Origin: Treponema bryantii
Lineage (GTDB): Bacteria > Spirochaetota > Spirochaetia > Treponematales > Treponemataceae
DNA: 64,000 bases
Assembly: GCF_036492245.1 (NCBI RefSeq)
Contig: NZ_AP025286.1
Coordinates: 2,666,001 to 2,730,000 of the forward strand
Reading direction: 5' to 3'
Made by a program: the position numbers and the translations under genes. The notes below the pieces were generated by a model. It saw nothing but the letters and a program-made list of their open reading frames with translations, did not search any database and was not told the origin of the DNA. The first letter of the stretch is position 1, and each line of letters opens with the position of its first letter. Positions 44,159 through 53,885 of this stretch are shown here, one piece after another.

Positions 44159-45634
44159 ATGAATAAACAGATTCCAGATACTATCAGAGATAAACACCCG
44201 GGATTTGCAGATGTACAGGTGGGAAGTTCTGGAGAACTCAGAGAAAAGGCTCAAGCCCACTGCTTGAAAAACGCTCACCGCACTTTTGAACAGGGCATTC
44301 AGTGTGTTCAGGTAAACAGCATGAATGCGCTTGTAAGCCTGCAGGATACAGTAATGGTAATTCATTCACCTTTGGGCTGCTCAGGCTGTGCTTCTTTTGG
44401 AGCAATCGACAGACTGAATGTTTATAAACATCACAGAGGCCGCGACAATGCCCCAGACAGTCATGTCATTTCAACTGCCCTTGGAGAAAAGGAAGTAATT
44501 CTCGGTGGTGAAAAACGCCTGCACGAAACAATTGACCAGGCAATAAAAAGATATAATCCTAAAATTGTTTTCATTCTTGCTTCCTGCGCTTCTTCAATTA
44601 TTGGAGATGACATTGATGCCGTAGCAGAACAAAAGGAAAAGGAATATAAGGCGAAGGGTAAAGACATTATTTTTGCTCCGGTTCACTGCGAAGGCTTTAA
44701 GAGCCGCAATCACGCAACAGGCTACGACCTTGCTCTTGCAACTCTTCAAAATTATGTTATCCGAGACGCTCACCCGCCAAAACAAAAAGGACTGATAAAT
44801 CTTTTTGCAACCCATTCTTTGAGCTGGGCAGATCAGCAAGAAATGAAAAGAATGTTGAATGCCATAGGTCTTGATGCAAACATTCTTCCCTATAATGCAA
44901 CTTACGAAGACATTATGAAAATCCCGGCAGCGGAATACAACATCTCTGTCTGTCAGATTTTTGCTGATGAATACATAAAATTTTTATCAGAAAAATACGG
45001 CACGCCTTATGCCGTAACAAACATGCCTATTGGAACCCGAAGTACAAACCGCTGGCTCCGTGCAATTGCTGCTCTGGCTGGTAAGGAAGAAGAAGCCGAA
45101 GCCTTTATAAAGGCCGAAAGCGATGCTGTACGCGAAGAAGTTGCCAGAATCAAAAGAAAGACAGACGGACTTCGTGCCTGTCTTACAGCCGGTACCGGTC
45201 GTGGCTTTGCCGCCGCAACCTTGATTGGCGACTACGGCATGAAGCTTTTGTGTATGCATACACCTTATTATGATGAAGCTTATATTGATGATTTCAAACG
45301 ACTGGAAGAATTGCACGGAACAGACTTTATCGTAAACATTGCAGATATGCAGCCTTATGAACAGGTAAATCTTTTGAAGAAATACAAACCTGATGTATTT
45401 ATCGGAATGTCAAACTGGGTTTCACGATTGGGAATCCCTTCCTTCCATATTCTTGATTCAAAACGCCCAACCTTTGGCTACCGTGGAGTTTTGTATCTGG
45501 GCCGAAAAATTGAAGATGCCATCGACAATAATAACTTCAATAAAAATCTTTCAAACTATTCAAAAAATGCCTACCGCGAAGAATGGTACAAAAAAGATGC
45601 CTTCAGCTATCTTCAGCTGCCGGAAGAAAATTAA
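44159..45634 (+). CDS. nitrogenase component 1-like protein, alpha (NifD-like), pair 2
   Basis: A 491-residue protein. P-cluster-type Cys positions: IQCVQVNSMNAL, HSPLGCSGCASFG and ILASCASSIIGDDID. VHCEGFKSRN matches NifD VRCEGF. The cofactor Cys equivalent is in ISVCQIFADEYIKFLSEKYGTPY (cysteine 16 residues before YG, as in NifD). The cofactor His position reads TFGYRG, so it is Phe. It follows an amino-acid importer, presumably in one operon, and forms a pair with the next gene. Start after CAGGAGATTTT. Substrate unknown. Confidence 0.85.
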   Translation: MNKQIPDTIRDKHPGFADVQVGSSGELREKAQAHCLKNAHRTFEQGIQCVQVNSMNALVSLQDTVMVIHSPLGCSGCASFGAIDRLNVYKHHRGRDNAPDSHVISTALGEKEVILGGEKRLHETIDQAIKRYNPKIVFILASCASSIIGDDIDAVAEQKEKEYKAKGKDIIFAPVHCEGFKSRNHATGYDLALATLQNYVIRDAHPPKQKGLINLFATHSLSWADQQEMKRMLNAIGLDANILPYNATYEDIMKIPAAEYNISVCQIFADEYIKFLSEKYGTPYAVTNMPIGTRSTNRWLRAIAALAGKEEEAEAFIKAESDAVREEVARIKRKTDGLRACLTAGTGRGFAAATLIGDYGMKLLCMHTPYYDEAYIDDFKRLEELHGTDFIVNIADMQPYEQVNLLKKYKPDVFIGMSNWVSRLGIPSFHILDSKRPTFGYRGVLYLGRKIEDAIDNNNFNKNLSNYSKNAYREEWYKKDAFSYLQLPEEN

Positions 45635-45663
45635 GTGGCAGAACCAGACAAGGAGTTTTCAAA

Positions 45664-46929
45664 ATGGAAAAATGTATAGAAAGGCCAAGAAGCCTCTGTT
45701 CCCTTCACGGTGCTCTTGATGTAATAGGAAATATTTACCGTGCCATCCCTATTCTGCACGCCAGTCCCGGATGTTCAATGCAGGCTTCAAGCCGCACAAA
45801 CCTTTATTACCTTGGCGGTTATCACGGGCTTCCAAGTTCAAATGCCTACGAAAAGGAAGTTGTATTCGGCGGAACTCAGAGACTAAGAGAGACAATTAAA
45901 GGGAGCCTCGAAATTATGGACGGTGACTATTACGCAGTTCTTACCGGCTGTTCCATGGGAATTAATGGTGATGATGTAGATAGCGTAGTAAAAGAGTTTG
46001 AAGCTTCTCCTTATCCTATTGCAAGCATTGACACAGCAGGTTTCCGAGGCGACACCTACACAGGCTATAACATGGCCCTTCTTGCAACTGTAAAAAAACT
46101 TGCAAAGAAGACAAAAACAGATTCCCGTCTTGTAAACATTTACGGCCAGCCGCCAAGTTCAGACATCACATTGCGTGGCGACCTTGAAGAAATTACAAGA
46201 CTTCTTGCAAGAATCGGCGTAAAGGCAAATACCTTTTTTATCCGTCGCGACGGAATTGAACAGTTGAAAAATTCAGGCAATGCAGCCCTTAACATCAACC
46301 TTTCACCATGGCTTGCTAAGAATGTAGACACCTATTATAAAGAAACCTTTGGAATTGAAACCCTAAGATTTAACGGCTGGCCGGTGGGTCCTAAAGACAC
46401 TGCAAACTTTTTGAGAACAGTAGCCGAGCGGCTTGACCTCGATTCTAAGCTTGTAGACAAAGTGATTCACGAAGAAGAACTCTATGTCTACGAATATCTT
46501 GACTCCCTTTTTGGAAACTTTGAACGCCATCGTTTTATTCTGGTTGGCGAATGTGCAAAGGCTCTGGGACTTGCCCGCTTCCTGGTAAATGTACACGGTC
46601 ACATTCCTCTTGCAATCATCTTTACAGATTCTGTTCCAAATCAGTATCAGGACAGCATCCGCGAAGAAGTTCAAAAGCTGGAATGTCCGCGCAAAGCAGA
46701 GGTTTATTTTGAAAATGATGTCTGGGAAATTGAACAGATTGCCCAACAGTATGATGGTAGGGCAACTCTTTTTATGGGCAGCTCTTATGAAAAGAAACTT
46801 GCACAGAAGCTTGGAAGCCACTATGCAATTACTTCAAATCCTTGTCTTGATAAAGAAATACTTAACCGTTCTCATATAGGTACGCACGGCTGCATTTCTT
46901 TAGTCGAAGATTTGTACAATCATTTCTAA
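45664..46929 (+). CDS. nitrogenase component 1-like protein, beta (NifK-like), pair 2
   Basis: A 421-residue protein. Cys positions of the NifK type: SLCSLHGALD, HASPGCSMQ and LTGCSMGINGDDVD. It also has EKEVVFGG. ATG 45664 is chosen because AAGGAGTTTTCAAA precedes it; the frame is open further upstream but that part lies over the end of the alpha-like gene. The order is alpha then beta here, opposite to pair 1. It is followed 1 nt later by a MATE transporter gene. Confidence 0.85.
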   Translation: MEKCIERPRSLCSLHGALDVIGNIYRAIPILHASPGCSMQASSRTNLYYLGGYHGLPSSNAYEKEVVFGGTQRLRETIKGSLEIMDGDYYAVLTGCSMGINGDDVDSVVKEFEASPYPIASIDTAGFRGDTYTGYNMALLATVKKLAKKTKTDSRLVNIYGQPPSSDITLRGDLEEITRLLARIGVKANTFFIRRDGIEQLKNSGNAALNINLSPWLAKNVDTYYKETFGIETLRFNGWPVGPKDTANFLRTVAERLDLDSKLVDKVIHEEELYVYEYLDSLFGNFERHRFILVGECAKALGLARFLVNVHGHIPLAIIFTDSVPNQYQDSIREEVQKLECPRKAEVYFENDVWEIEQIAQQYDGRATLFMGSSYEKKLAQKLGSHYAITSNPCLDKEILNRSHIGTHGCISLVEDLYNHF

Positions 46930-46930
46930 A

Positions 46931-48259
46931 ATGACAACCGATATGACACAGGGGAAGATAGTTCCCCTTTTACTAAAATTTTCCGCTCCCCTGCTGCTGG
47001 GAAATCTCTTCCAGCAGTTTTATAACACTTTCGACACTTTTATTGTTGGAAGGGTTATTGGAAGTCAGGCACTGGCCGCAATAGGCTCAACCTCACATTT
47101 TGTGAATACTGTAATTAATTTTTTCAACGGGCTTGCAATTGGAGCCCAGGTAGTTATTTCTCAGCTTTTTGGTGCAAAGAATTTTCCAAGCCTGAAAAAA
47201 GCAATTAATACTACAATTTATGCAAGCTTTATTTTCAGCATCCTCGCCACCGTCATTCAAATAATTCTTTCTCCTTTTGTATTAAGATTAATTTCTACAC
47301 CGCCGGATGTATTAGTCCAGGCAAACCAATATCTGAAAATTTACTTTCTTGGAACAGCCGCCCTCACCCTCTACAACATGGGGTCTGGAATTTTAAGAGC
47401 ACTTGGAGATTCAACACGAGCTCTTATTTTTCTGGTTATCTCCTCCGTTTCAAATATTGTTCTTGATATTCTTTTTGTAGTTTTGCTTGGCAAAGGAATT
47501 GCGGGAGCAGCTTATGCTACTGTACTCAGCGAACTCTTAAGTGCCATTCTGGTTATAATTTCACTTCAGAGACTGGAAGTCAAAATGCGGCTTGAACTTA
47601 AGCATCCTCAAATTGATTTTTTGATTTTGAAAAAAATTATGAAACTCGGTTTACCAGGTGCAATTTCTTCTTCCATCACATCTTTTTCAAATACCTTTAT
47701 GCAGAAATACATTAATTACTTTGGAACTTCCTGCATGGCTGGCTGGGCAATTTTTTCTAAGTTCGATCAGTTTGCTATATTACCAATGCATAGTCTTGCA
47801 AGCGGAGCAACTACCTTTGTTGCTCAAAACTACGGTGCAAAAAAATCAGAAAGAATTCGTGATGGAATAAAAAAATCATTTATACTGAATTTCAGCGTTA
47901 TCAGTATTTTAAGTCTGCTATTGATTTTTCAGGCAAACTTCTTTGCCAGTCTTTTTTCAGATGATGTAGAAGTCATTTATTTCGCAGAACGCTTTATTTA
48001 TCTCACTGCTCCTTTTTTTGTTTTATGTGGTTTTTCAATGCTTTTTTCAAATGTAATGAGGGGTTTTGGAATTGCATTCCGTCCAACCATTATTACATTT
48101 GTAGGATTCGTTTTATTCCGCCAGATAATGCTTTTGATAATTTCCCAGACTTCAAATTCCTTTATCTTGATTGCTCTGGTATATCCGGCAGCCTGGCCGC
48201 TGGTAATCATCATATACATTATCTGGCTTTTTATATTCAGAAAAAAACGTATTAAATAA
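46931..48259 (+). CDS. MATE-family efflux transporter
   Basis: A 442-residue protein with about twelve membrane spans and typical MATE segments: LLLKFSAPLLLGNLFQQFYNTFD, FIVGRVIGSQALAAIG, and GAISSSITSFSNTFMQKYIN in the second half. MATE proteins export small organic cations or metabolites with Na+ or H+. The gene begins 1 nt after the NifK-like gene of pair 2, so it is probably cotranscribed and may export a product of that pathway. The start could also be the in-frame ATG at 46943. Confidence 0.9.
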   Translation: MTTDMTQGKIVPLLLKFSAPLLLGNLFQQFYNTFDTFIVGRVIGSQALAAIGSTSHFVNTVINFFNGLAIGAQVVISQLFGAKNFPSLKKAINTTIYASFIFSILATVIQIILSPFVLRLISTPPDVLVQANQYLKIYFLGTAALTLYNMGSGILRALGDSTRALIFLVISSVSNIVLDILFVVLLGKGIAGAAYATVLSELLSAILVIISLQRLEVKMRLELKHPQIDFLILKKIMKLGLPGAISSSITSFSNTFMQKYINYFGTSCMAGWAIFSKFDQFAILPMHSLASGATTFVAQNYGAKKSERIRDGIKKSFILNFSVISILSLLLIFQANFFASLFSDDVEVIYFAERFIYLTAPFFVLCGFSMLFSNVMRGFGIAFRPTIITFVGFVLFRQIMLLIISQTSNSFILIALVYPAAWPLVIIIYIIWLFIFRKKRIK

Positions 48260-48866
48260 AATTAGTCCAGGCGTGTTCCTCTTTTTCAGGAAGACCAAAC
48301 TTTTCTTTACCAAGAGCAATAGACTTAATCAAAAAGCTCATATTGCGAGCTAGAACGCGGAGAGTCTGCATGCCTTCAGCATCTTCTGAGGCTTCTCCCG
48401 GAGCACCACCGTGAATATTATTCCAGTACTGGCTGCTTGCAACCGGCATTCCGCTGATTGTAAAAAATTTATTCACTACATCAAAAGAAGCTGTTGTACC
48501 GCCACGGCGCGCACATACAAAACCAGCACCAACCTTCATTGTCTTATCAAAGCTGCTGCTGTAAAAAAGTCTCTGCAGGAAAGCCTGAACAGTTGCGTTT
48601 GGAGCGGAGTAATAAACAGGAGTTCCAACAACAAGACCATCAGCATCCTTAAACTTAGCCGCAAACTCATTTACAGCATCATCAAAAACACATTTACCAA
48701 GCTCGCCACAGCGGCCACAGGCAATGCAGCCACGGATATCTTTGTTACCGATGTTAAAAATTTCAGTTTCAATTCCCTGCTCTGCAAAAATCTTTTCCAT
48801 CTCGTGCAGACCAAGCAAAGTGTTGCTGTTAGCACGTGGGCTTCCGTTTACAAGTAATACCTTCAT
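48252..48866 (-). CDS. flavodoxin-fold NAD(P)H-dependent oxidoreductase / Fe-S flavoprotein
   Basis: A 204-residue protein with the FMN-binding VNGSPRANSNT phosphate loop, a four-Cys segment GCIACGRCGELGKC as in iron-sulphur flavoproteins, and VVGTPVYYSAPN. It is a cytoplasmic electron-transfer or reductase protein of the FMN_red family. Its end overlaps the convergent MATE gene by 8 nt. No partner is evident. Confidence 0.88.
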   Translation of the reverse strand: MKVLLVNGSPRANSNTLLGLHEMEKIFAEQGIETEIFNIGNKDIRGCIACGRCGELGKCVFDDAVNEFAAKFKDADGLVVGTPVYYSAPNATVQAFLQRLFYSSSFDKTMKVGAGFVCARRGGTTASFDVVNKFFTISGMPVASSQYWNNIHGGAPGEASEDAEGMQTLRVLARNMSFLIKSIALGKEKFGLPEKEEHAWTNFI

Positions 48867-48983
48867 AACCGCTTCTTATCCTCTTATAAAATGAATATGC
48901 CTAAATGATAATCTGAGAGACAAAGGAAATCAATGAAAAAAACTCCTGTAAAATTGCATAAAAAATCTGCGAACAAAGCTTGC

Positions 48984-49032
48984 TTGACAAGTCTCTGTTT
49001 TTAGGCTATATTCCTACTAACTTACTAGGTTT
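48984..49032 (+). promoter_or_regulatory. metN promoter and sulphur-regulon palindrome
   Basis: TTGACA (48984-48989), 17 bp, TATATT (49007-49012) is a near-consensus promoter. ATTCCTA-N9-TAGGTTT (49010-49032) overlaps the end of the -10 box and the start site; a further half-site TAGGTAG follows at 49035. Confidence 0.7.
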
Positions 49033-49050
49033 ATAGGTAGATATAATACA

Positions 49051-50133
49051 ATGATAGTTATAGATTCCGTTGATAAAACTTATCATCTCAAAGGTAATGA
49101 TGTAGAAGCCCTGAAAAAGGTTTCGCTCACAATTGAAGACGGCACAATTTACGGTGTTATCGGATATTCGGGAGCGGGAAAATCTACACTGGTTCGATGT
49201 ATAAATCTGCTTGAAGTTCCTGATTCCGGCAGCATTACGGTAAATGGAACTCAGCTCACCTGGCACGACAGCGAAGGAATTTTCCACCGCAAAACAAATC
49301 ATGAAATGAAAAAGGTACGCCGTGGAATTGGAATGATTTTCCAGCACTTTAATCTGCTTGACCGTTCTACAGTTTTTGACAACGTAGCCTACCCGCTTAA
49401 GTATAGTGGCCTTAAAAAAGAAGAAATTGAAGCCCGCGTAACTGAACTTCTGGAGCTGGTTGCTTTGAGTGACAAACGCAATGTTTATCCAAGCCAGCTT
49501 TCGGGAGGCCAGAAGCAGCGCGTTGCAATTGCTCGTGCCCTTGCAAATAATCCTAAGGTACTGCTTTCTGATGAAGCAACCAGCGCCCTGGACCCTGAAG
49601 CAACGGCCTCTATTTTGAATCTTCTTAAAGAACTGAATAAAAAACTCGGGCTTACAATCATCATAATCACTCACGAAATGAGCGTAATTAAATCTATCTG
49701 CCACAGAGTTGCCGTTATGGAAAAAGGCCGCGTGGTAGAAGAAGGCGATGTATATTCTATTTTTGCTGAACCTAAGCAGGAGATTACAAAAAAGTTTATT
49801 GCTTCCCAGTCTTCTCTTGCAAAGGTTTCAACACTGGTAAATGATCCTCTGGTAAATAATCCGGCAGAAGGTGGCAAGCTGATTAAGCTGACCTTCTTGA
49901 AAAACTCTGTCGGCGAATCTTTGATTTCTCTTGTTTCTCAGAAGTTCAATGTGCGCCTTAATATCGTGCTTGCAAATGTTGAGATGATTCAGGATTCCCC
50001 ACTCGGAGAAATCATTGTTGTGATTAAGGGCGAAGATAAAAACATTGAAGCTGCCCTCGCTCACTTTGTAGAGCAGAAAGTAAAAGTGACCGAGCTTGCT
50101 GAAAATGTAAAAGATGCAAAGGAGGCAAACTAA
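49051..50133 (+). CDS. metN: methionine ABC transporter ATPase
   Basis: A 360-residue protein with Walker A (GYSGAGKSTLVRC), signature (LSGGQKQRVAIARA), Walker B (VLLSDEATSALDP), and a C-terminal NIL domain (~residues 265-350), the regulatory methionine-sensing domain of MetN. It is first of metNIQ and lies under the sulphur palindrome. Substrate is methionine or related S-amino acids. Confidence 0.92.
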   Translation: MIVIDSVDKTYHLKGNDVEALKKVSLTIEDGTIYGVIGYSGAGKSTLVRCINLLEVPDSGSITVNGTQLTWHDSEGIFHRKTNHEMKKVRRGIGMIFQHFNLLDRSTVFDNVAYPLKYSGLKKEEIEARVTELLELVALSDKRNVYPSQLSGGQKQRVAIARALANNPKVLLSDEATSALDPEATASILNLLKELNKKLGLTIIIITHEMSVIKSICHRVAVMEKGRVVEEGDVYSIFAEPKQEITKKFIASQSSLAKVSTLVNDPLVNNPAEGGKLIKLTFLKNSVGESLISLVSQKFNVRLNIVLANVEMIQDSPLGEIIVVIKGEDKNIEAALAHFVEQKVKVTELAENVKDAKEAN

Positions 50134-50134
50134 T

Positions 50135-50869
50135 ATGGAGACATTCGAAAAAATCTTTCCGAATCTTTATGCCTACTGGTATAAGTTTTTGAACAACTGC
50201 CTTGCAACCTTTCAGATGTTCATCATTTCGGGTTCAATTTCTTTTGTGCTTGGACTGATTTTTGGTGTACTTCTGATTGTTTTTAAGAAGGATGGAATTA
50301 AGCCGAACAAAGTTTTCTACACAATAATAAGCGTAATTATAAATCTTTTTCGATCGATTCCATTTGTAATTCTGCTTGTTTTTCTGATTCCTTTTACCCG
50401 CTCAATTGTGGGAACTGCAATCGGAGTAAAAGGTGCCATTATTCCTCTGATTTTTGGAACGGTGCCATTCTTTTCCCGACAGGTTGAAACAGCTTTGGAA
50501 AATGTTGACCCGGGAAAGGCAGAGGCAGCCCGCAGTATGGGAAGCGGAACCTTTGGTTTGATTTTCCGCGTTTATCTTCATGAATCAGTTCCGGAGCTTA
50601 TCCGCGTGACTACAATTACGGCCATCTCTCTTGTTGGTCTTACAACTATGGCTGGTGCCGTTGGAGCCGGAGGACTTGGAGACTTTGCCATCAACTACGG
50701 TCAGGGGCTCAATCATCAGGATATCATTTATGCCTGCATAATCATTCTTTTGATTTTTATCTGCCTGCTGCAATTCATTGGTTCTCTGCTTGCAAAGAAA
50801 ACTACAAACCGAGAACTTTTTAAGCATGTACAAAAGGACTCCGTAGGGAATCCTGAAAATAAATCATAA
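50135..50869 (+). CDS. metI: methionine ABC transporter permease
   Basis: A 244-residue permease with about five membrane spans and MetI hallmarks: NLFRSIPFVILLVFLIPFTR, EAARSMGSGTFGLIFRVYLHES and TTMAGAVGAGGLGDFAINYG. ATG 50135 is chosen because AAAGGAGGCAAAC precedes it; it begins 1 nt after the metN stop. Confidence 0.93.
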   Translation: METFEKIFPNLYAYWYKFLNNCLATFQMFIISGSISFVLGLIFGVLLIVFKKDGIKPNKVFYTIISVIINLFRSIPFVILLVFLIPFTRSIVGTAIGVKGAIIPLIFGTVPFFSRQVETALENVDPGKAEAARSMGSGTFGLIFRVYLHESVPELIRVTTITAISLVGLTTMAGAVGAGGLGDFAINYGQGLNHQDIIYACIIILLIFICLLQFIGSLLAKKTTNRELFKHVQKDSVGNPENKS

Positions 50870-50893
50870 GTCAAAAAAAGGAGAAATTGAATT

Positions 50894-51820
50894 ATGAAAA
50901 ATACAAAAAAGATTTTTGCCCTGCTTCTTATTGCAGGAGTACTCAGCAGCGGAGCTTTTGCTGCAAAGAAAGCTAAAACTCAGAAGGTAAAGGTTGGTGT
51001 TTGTGGTGCAAACAACGATCAGTGGAAGGCTGTTCAGTATGTTCTGGACAAGGAAAACAGCGGAATTAAAATTGAGCTTGTTGAGTTCAGTGCTTACAAT
51101 CTTCCTAATGAAGCTTTGAATTCCGGCGATATTGATTTGAACGCTTTCCAGCACAAGGCTTATCTGAATAACGACGCCGGCAAAAATGGTTATGACCTTA
51201 CAGTTATCGGCGACACTTTGATTGCCCCTCTTACTTTGTATTCAAAGAAATACAAGAGCCTTGATGAAATCAAAAAGGCAGCAGGAAAGAACGGAAGCAA
51301 GACAGTAAAATCAGACGCCCTCAAGTTTGCAATTCCAAGTGACGGTACAAACCTTAGCCGCGGAATTAAGCTTCTTGAAGCTGCAGGACTTATCAAGGTT
51401 GATCCAGCAGCAGGTTATATACCAGAGCTCAAAGATATTACAGAGCTTGTTTATAATGTAGAAGTCGTTCCACAGACTGCAAATACTCTTCCTCAGACTC
51501 TCAATGATTATGCCGGAGCTACAATCAACGGAACTTATGCAATTCCTACAGGCCTTATTCCTTCAAAGGATGGTCTCATCATCGAAAAGCAGTCTGAAAG
51601 CGGAGATAACCCATATGTAAATATCATCGTTGCACGCACAAAGGATAAGGATAATGATGTTTACAAGAAGATCGTAAAGGCTTACCAGTCACAGGTTGTT
51701 GCAGAATATATTCTTTCAAGATTCGAAGAATCTTTCTTCCCTTCTTTTGCTTACAAGACTGTAAGTGCTGATAAGGCTGCTGAAACTGTAAAGGCAGTTG
51801 ATAAAGCAATTAAGTGGTAA
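50894..51820 (+). CDS. metQ: methionine-type ABC transporter substrate-binding protein
   Basis: A 308-residue NlpA/MetQ-family protein: a signal peptide (FALLLIAGVLSSGAFAAK), then GVCGANNDQWKAVQYVL, DIDLNAFQHKAYLNN, and AIPSDGTNLSRGIKLLEAAGLI. It lacks the lipobox Cys that most MetQ proteins have, so it should be soluble in the periplasm. It is the third gene of metNIQ. Confidence 0.92.
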   Translation: MKNTKKIFALLLIAGVLSSGAFAAKKAKTQKVKVGVCGANNDQWKAVQYVLDKENSGIKIELVEFSAYNLPNEALNSGDIDLNAFQHKAYLNNDAGKNGYDLTVIGDTLIAPLTLYSKKYKSLDEIKKAAGKNGSKTVKSDALKFAIPSDGTNLSRGIKLLEAAGLIKVDPAAGYIPELKDITELVYNVEVVPQTANTLPQTLNDYAGATINGTYAIPTGLIPSKDGLIIEKQSESGDNPYVNIIVARTKDKDNDVYKKIVKAYQSQVVAEYILSRFEESFFPSFAYKTVSADKAAETVKAVDKAIKW

Positions 51821-51839
51821 AAAAGCGGAGGATGTGAAA

Positions 51840-53033
51840 ATGACAGAAAGCATAGAAAAAGAACTTCGTGAAGAAATCAAAAACGACCACGACTACATTG
51901 TTTCTCTGCGTCGTCATTTTCACATGAACCCTGAAATAGCAAAAGAAGAATTTCAGACTGCTCTTAAAATCGAAGAAGAGCTGGATAAAATAGGACTTGC
52001 TCATAAACGCGTCGGAGACACCGGCGTTTATGCAGAAATTAAGGGCAGCACTGGTGGCCCTTCAAAAACAATAGTCCTTCGCGCCGACATAGACGCCCTG
52101 CCCATTCAGGAAACTCACGAGTGCGAATATAAATCAAAAATACCTGGCCGCATGCACGCCTGTGGACACGACGCCCACACAGCATCCCTTCTTGGAGCGG
52201 CTCGTATTCTCAACTCTCACAAAGATTTATTCTCGGGCACAATCCGCCTCACCTTCCAGGCCGGAGAAGAAATAGGCTATGGAGCGAGAATATTTGTAGA
52301 TGGCGGCTATCTTGATGGCGCAGACAGAAGCTTTGGAATGCACGCCGCGTCAAATCTTGCAAGAGGAAAAGTCGCAGTAGTTCCAGGTCCAAACAACGCC
52401 AGTGTCGACTGGTTCAAAATCACCGTAAAGGGGGCACCGGCTCACGTTTCAACACCTCAGCTTGGCTCCGATGCTGCCTACATTGCAAGTCAGATTGTAA
52501 TTTCAACCCAGGCTTTGATAACCCGCCGCACCTCCCCTATGGACAATGTTCTTGTAGGAATTGGAAAAATCACAGCGGGCGATGCCTATAATATCGTAGC
52601 ACAAAAGGCAGAACTCGAAGGAACTATAAGAGCCTTTACACCAGAAGTCCGCGAAAAAACAAAGCAGATGCTTTCAGACATGGCAAAACAGACAGCACAA
52701 CTTTTTGGCGGAGATGCCCAAGTTGAATATAAAGATTTTACTTCGCCGCTTATAAACGACCAGACTTCAACAGAAGAAGTTCAAAAAACTGCCATACGAC
52801 TTTTTGGCGAAGAGAATGTAATTAAAAACCGCCAGGCTTCTCTCGGCGGTGATGACTTTGCAGAATATATTATAAAGGTGCCGGGAACCTACGCCTACTT
52901 TGGTACAGGAAATCCCGCAAAAGAGGGAACAACCGCAGCCCATCACGATTCAAAATTTGATATTGATGAAGATGCCCTGATTCAGTCGGTTTCTTTATAC
53001 ACCTTCTACGCAATTGATTTTTTGAATAACTAA
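51840..53033 (+). CDS. M20 metallopeptidase (N-acyl-amino acid amidohydrolase)
   Basis: A 397-residue M20D enzyme: RRHFHMNPEIAKEEFQT, VLRADIDALPIQE, GRMHACGHDAHTAS (metal ligands), FQAGEEIGYGAR, and a C-terminal TAAHHDSKFDIDEDAL. ATG 51840 follows GCGGAGGATGTGAAA. Such enzymes release amino acids from N-acyl or related conjugates. It lies behind metNIQ in the sulphur region, so N-acyl-methionine or an N-acetylated S-conjugate is a fair guess for the substrate. Confidence 0.9.
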   Translation: MTESIEKELREEIKNDHDYIVSLRRHFHMNPEIAKEEFQTALKIEEELDKIGLAHKRVGDTGVYAEIKGSTGGPSKTIVLRADIDALPIQETHECEYKSKIPGRMHACGHDAHTASLLGAARILNSHKDLFSGTIRLTFQAGEEIGYGARIFVDGGYLDGADRSFGMHAASNLARGKVAVVPGPNNASVDWFKITVKGAPAHVSTPQLGSDAAYIASQIVISTQALITRRTSPMDNVLVGIGKITAGDAYNIVAQKAELEGTIRAFTPEVREKTKQMLSDMAKQTAQLFGGDAQVEYKDFTSPLINDQTSTEEVQKTAIRLFGEENVIKNRQASLGGDDFAEYIIKVPGTYAYFGTGNPAKEGTTAAHHDSKFDIDEDALIQSVSLYTFYAIDFLNN

Positions 53034-53716
53034 GCAGTTGCCTGGATATTTTCCTGCTGACTAACCTTACCAGTCACAAGAACTTTAGAAATCTCAATCA
53101 CTCCGCGATGTTTCAACTTTCTTGGCTCAAAATGAATAATCATATAAACCAGCTGCATCACAAGCCCGGCACCAAAAGTTCCGATAACCGTTCCAATTCC
53201 AACAGGGCCATCCAAAAGCCAGCCGCCAAGAAGAACCACTGCCCACAAAATTATTTCAACAATTCCAATAGGCACTTTCGGCATTCTCTTTCCAAGACCA
53301 ACAAGCAGAGCATCGCGAGGTCCACAACACTGCTCGCTCTTCATATAAATTGCCATTCCAAGAGCCATAAATACAAAGCCCACCAGCATATAAATCACAC
53401 CCAAAGGCAAACTCTCATTAAGCGGAAAAGGATTTAAGGTATTGTAAAGCTGAACAAGATTTCCGGTAATCAGGGCATCTATAATTGTACCGTAGCCGAT
53501 TTTTTCTTTCATAAGAATATCAATGCCCAAAATCACAAGAGCCATAATTGTCATTGACATTCCATAGTTGAGCGGAGTGTGGTAAGAAATCCCCATGCCA
53601 AGACAGTCCCATGGAGCAAGACCAATATTTGCAAAAATTGTAAGGTGTACGCCAAAGGCAAAAACAATAAGTCCCAGAACAATTTTTAACCATTCAAGTA
53701 AAATTCTTTTTCGCAT
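53030..53716 (-). CDS. YczE/YitT-like membrane protein
   Basis: A 228-residue integral membrane protein with about five spans, resembling YczE (LIVFAFGVHLTIFANIGLAPWDCLGMGISYHT, CCGPRDALLVGLGKRM, VGIGTVIGTFGAGLVMQ). The function of the family is not established. ATG 53716 is preferred over an upstream TTG at 53752, because that TTG is the -35 box of TTGACG-N17-TACTAT, which ends 7 nt before the ATG. Convergent with the M20 gene (4-nt overlap). Confidence 0.75.
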   Translation of the reverse strand: MRKRILLEWLKIVLGLIVFAFGVHLTIFANIGLAPWDCLGMGISYHTPLNYGMSMTIMALVILGIDILMKEKIGYGTIIDALITGNLVQLYNTLNPFPLNESLPLGVIYMLVGFVFMALGMAIYMKSEQCCGPRDALLVGLGKRMPKVPIGIVEIILWAVVLLGGWLLDGPVGIGTVIGTFGAGLVMQLVYMIIHFEPRKLKHRGVIEISKVLVTGKVSQQENIQATA

Positions 53717-53838
53717 AGAAGTGATAGTAATCTCAAGAATCACATACGTCAAGATATGGGTTGCTTTGTCGCATCTATAAAAAAAGTCTATCGCTCATAT
53801 CTAAAATTTGTATTGGTAAAGAATCTTCAAACAATATA

Positions 53839-53861
53839 TAACCTAGTTATACACTAGGTTT
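53839..53861. promoter_or_regulatory. sulphur-regulon palindrome before the sulphonate-type ABC / pair 3 operon
   Basis: TAACCTA-N9-TAGGTTT; arms ACCTAG/CTAGGT are perfectly inverted. It is preceded by ATATAT, as at 41063 and 60115, so the left arm overlaps the likely -10 box. Confidence 0.65.
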
Positions 53862-53885
53862 TTTCATCAAAAGGAGATAACTAAT

